Shown here: one piece after another, positions 62,092 to 64,000 of the stretch
Position numbering within the stretch: position 1 is the stretch's first letter
How the letters are laid out: the number at the start of each line of letters is the position of its first letter
Assembly (NCBI GenBank): GCA_902623005.1
Contig: CACNSC010000005.1
Coordinates: 1 to 64,000, forward strand
DNA from: an uncultured Coxiella sp.
GTDB taxonomy: Bacteria > Pseudomonadota > Gammaproteobacteria > Coxiellales > Coxiellaceae
Reading direction: 5' to 3'
DNA length: 64,000 nucleotides
Translations under genes and position numbers: made by a program
The notes under the pieces: generated by a model
Database searches by the model: none
Told to the model about the DNA's origin: nothing
The model's input: the letters and a program-made list of their open reading frames with translations, nothing else

Positions 62092-63417
62092 TTAATCTCC
62101 TTGTAGTTCGGTGTTAGATTGGTTGATGCGTTCAACGGTCACGACCAAATCGCTCATGGCGGTGATTTTAACTCGATCACCCTCGGATAAAGCCTGATCG
62201 GATTTGGCTCGCCACCACTCACCCGATACTTTGACCCAGTAGTCATTCTGACGAATTTTAATAATACCGATATGACCTATCACTGCGTAATCTGCCATAA
62301 CCACTGGCCGACGATGCGACGACCAAGCCAAACGAATAATCATCAAAGTGATTAACGCACCGGAAACCGCTATTCCCAAAATCGTACCAATAGGTACTGC
62401 ATAACCTAGGCTAGTTTTGTCGAATAAAATCAGTGCACCGACAATAAAACTAATGGTACCGCCCACAGCCAACAAACCAAAACCACCCGTCACCAGTTCC
62501 GTTGCCCACAGAATGATACCTAAGATTAATAATCCCAGACCAATGTAGTTAATGGGTAAAATATGTAAAGCGTAGCCAGCTACCAACAATGCAACCACAC
62601 CAATCACACCTGGAATAATCATACCAGGCTGACTGTATTCAACGTACAAGCCAATAAAACCAATCACAACCAAAACCAGCGCGATGCTGGGGTGTGTGAT
62701 GGTTGCTAATATCTGCTGTCGCAATGTTGGTTTTAAAACGGTTATTTTGCTGGCATCAAGCGCTAATGTTTGTGCTTTACCTTGGACCTTTACTGATTGA
62801 CCATTGAGTTGTTGAATTAAGTCGTCTAATGATGGAGCAATTAAATTAATGACACCGAGTTTAAGTGCCTCTTCGGCAGAAAGACTTTTCGCTTCCGTCA
62901 CAGCCAACTCCGCCCACTCGGCATTACGCCCGCGCATTTGTGCCAAAGATCGAATGTATGCAGTTGAATCACTCATCACCTTTTTTTCCATGGTGGAAGG
63001 TGGCGCATCGGCTTGTTTGGGTTGTGAGCCACCACCTAGAGCAACAGGGCTAGCGGCACCAACATGCGTGCCGGGCGCCATGGCTGCAATATGGCTAGCA
63101 TACATGATAAAAGTACCGGCACTGGTGGCGCGTGCACCACTGGGAGCAACATATGTCACGACCGGTGTGATTGAGGTAACGATGGCTTGAATTAATTCGC
63201 GCGTGGAAGTGAGTAAACCACCGGGAGTATCGATCTCGATCACCACAAGATCAGCTGCCATGTCTTCGGCTTTATCAATACTGTCTGAAACAAATTCGGC
63301 AGAAGCTGGTCCTATCGGACCCTTTAACGGCACTACAACCACGGACGGACTAGCAAAAGCAACGCTTAACCAGCAACCGATTAGACTGAGACCCAATAAA
63401 GCCAATAGTCGTTTCAT
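62092..63417 (-). CDS. NfeD-family membrane-bound serine protease (ClpP-class)
   Basis: 441 aa; [34 protein letters not shown]-terminal NfeD OB-fold. Confidence 0.93.
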   Translation of the reverse strand: MKRLLALLGLSLIGCWLSVAFASPSVVVVPLKGPIGPASAEFVSDSIDKAEDMAADLVVIEIDTPGGLLTSTRELIQAIVTSITPVVTYVAPSGARATSAGTFIMYASHIAAMAPGTHVGAASPVALGGGSQPKQADAPPSTMEKKVMSDSTAYIRSLAQMRGRNAEWAELAVTEAKSLSAEEALKLGVINLIAPSLDDLIQQLNGQSVKVQGKAQTLALDASKITVLKPTLRQQILATITHPSIALVLVVIGFIGLYVEYSQPGMIIPGVIGVVALLVAGYALHILPINYIGLGLLILGIILWATELVTGGFGLLAVGGTISFIVGALILFDKTSLGYAVPIGTILGIAVSGALITLMIIRLAWSSHRRPVVMADYAVIGHIGIIKIRQNDYWVKVSGEWWRAKSDQALSEGDRVKITAMSDLVVTVERINQSNTELQGD

Positions 63418-63453
63418 ACACCCCTCCCTGTGTGCACTCAGTATATTAGAACA

Positions 63454-64000
63454 CTAGACAATTCGCCACTGTGTACCACTGGCTGAATCTTCTAACACCA
63501 CACCAAGGTCATCTAACTGTTGTCGAATAGCATCCGCTTGTTGCCAATCTTTGTTTGCGCGTGCTTGCTCACGTGCGACTATTAACGATTCAACGTGTTG
63601 TTTATCAATACTGGATGCGCCTGTGCCTGACTGTAAAAACACATCAGGGTCATGTTGTAAAATACCGAGTAGATCACCACAGTGACGCAGAACCGCAGCT
63701 AATGATGCTGCCTGATCAAGGTCGGCTTGCTGACGCAATCGATTAATTTCGCGTGCCATATCAAACAAGGCAGCAAATGCTTGTGGGGTATTAAAATCAT
63801 CTTGCATCGCGTCAATAAAGCAAGTGTAGAATGGATGTTCTTCTGGCAATTTTACCACAGGCAAACCGCGCAAGGCAGAATACAGTCGCTCCATGGCTTG
63901 TTGACTGTTTGTGATTGCTTGTTCGGTGTAATTGATAGGACTGCGATAATGACTGGCCAACATAAAATGGCGCAAGACCTCTGCGTCGTGATGCGACAAT
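63454..64000 (-). CDS. cysS: Cysteinyl-tRNA synthetase, C-terminal part (5' end beyond window)
   Basis: HYRSPINYTEQAITNSQQAMERLYSALRG, DDFNTPQAFAALFDMAREINR; runs off window edge. Confidence 0.93.
   Translation of the reverse strand, partial: LSHHDAEVLRHFMLASHYRSPINYTEQAITNSQQAMERLYSALRGLPVVKLPEEHPFYTCFIDAMQDDFNTPQAFAALFDMAREINRLRQQADLDQAASLAAVLRHCGDLLGILQHDPDVFLQSGTGASSIDKQHVESLIVAREQARANKDWQQADAIRQQLDDLGVVLEDSASGTQWRIV

Overview
This 64-kb window looks like a gammaproteobacterial chromosome; I infer a Legionellales-like, host-associated lineage. I saw no transposase, integrase, phage module or CRISPR array. Most of it is core genes: uvrB, pmbA, lon-clpX-clpP-tig, nusB-nrdR-glyA, radA, hemB, dacA-dat/ybeD-lipB-lipA, pdxST, sodN/sodX, mpl, pfp, pabC, nfeD/SPFH, cysS, tRNA-Asn(GUU) and tRNA-Leu(UAG). 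From about 35.7 to 61 kb, core genes are interleaved with orphan ORFs that have effector-like traits: a 298-aa protein ending in a CaaX-type CVMS; a tandem paralog pair with a HAD-like core, one copy lacking the catalytic motif; a ~2150-aa AT-rich giant with HAD-like motifs; a 720-aa multi-pass membrane protein; and a 339/259-aa paralog pair, where the 339-aa member has an RKRRRTKK nuclear-localisation-like cluster followed by repeated acidic FDELFPL/LDQLFPL motifs. The most notable DNA signal is a PmrA-type tandem site (YTTAAK-N5-YTTAAK). It lies exactly 10 nt upstream of a -10 hexamer in front of both the giant ORF and a YajG-like lipoprotein, and a third exact copy precedes the 720-aa ORF. 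Together these suggest an undescribed, co-regulated set of host-directed proteins. All function calls come from reading the sequence only; no searches were run.
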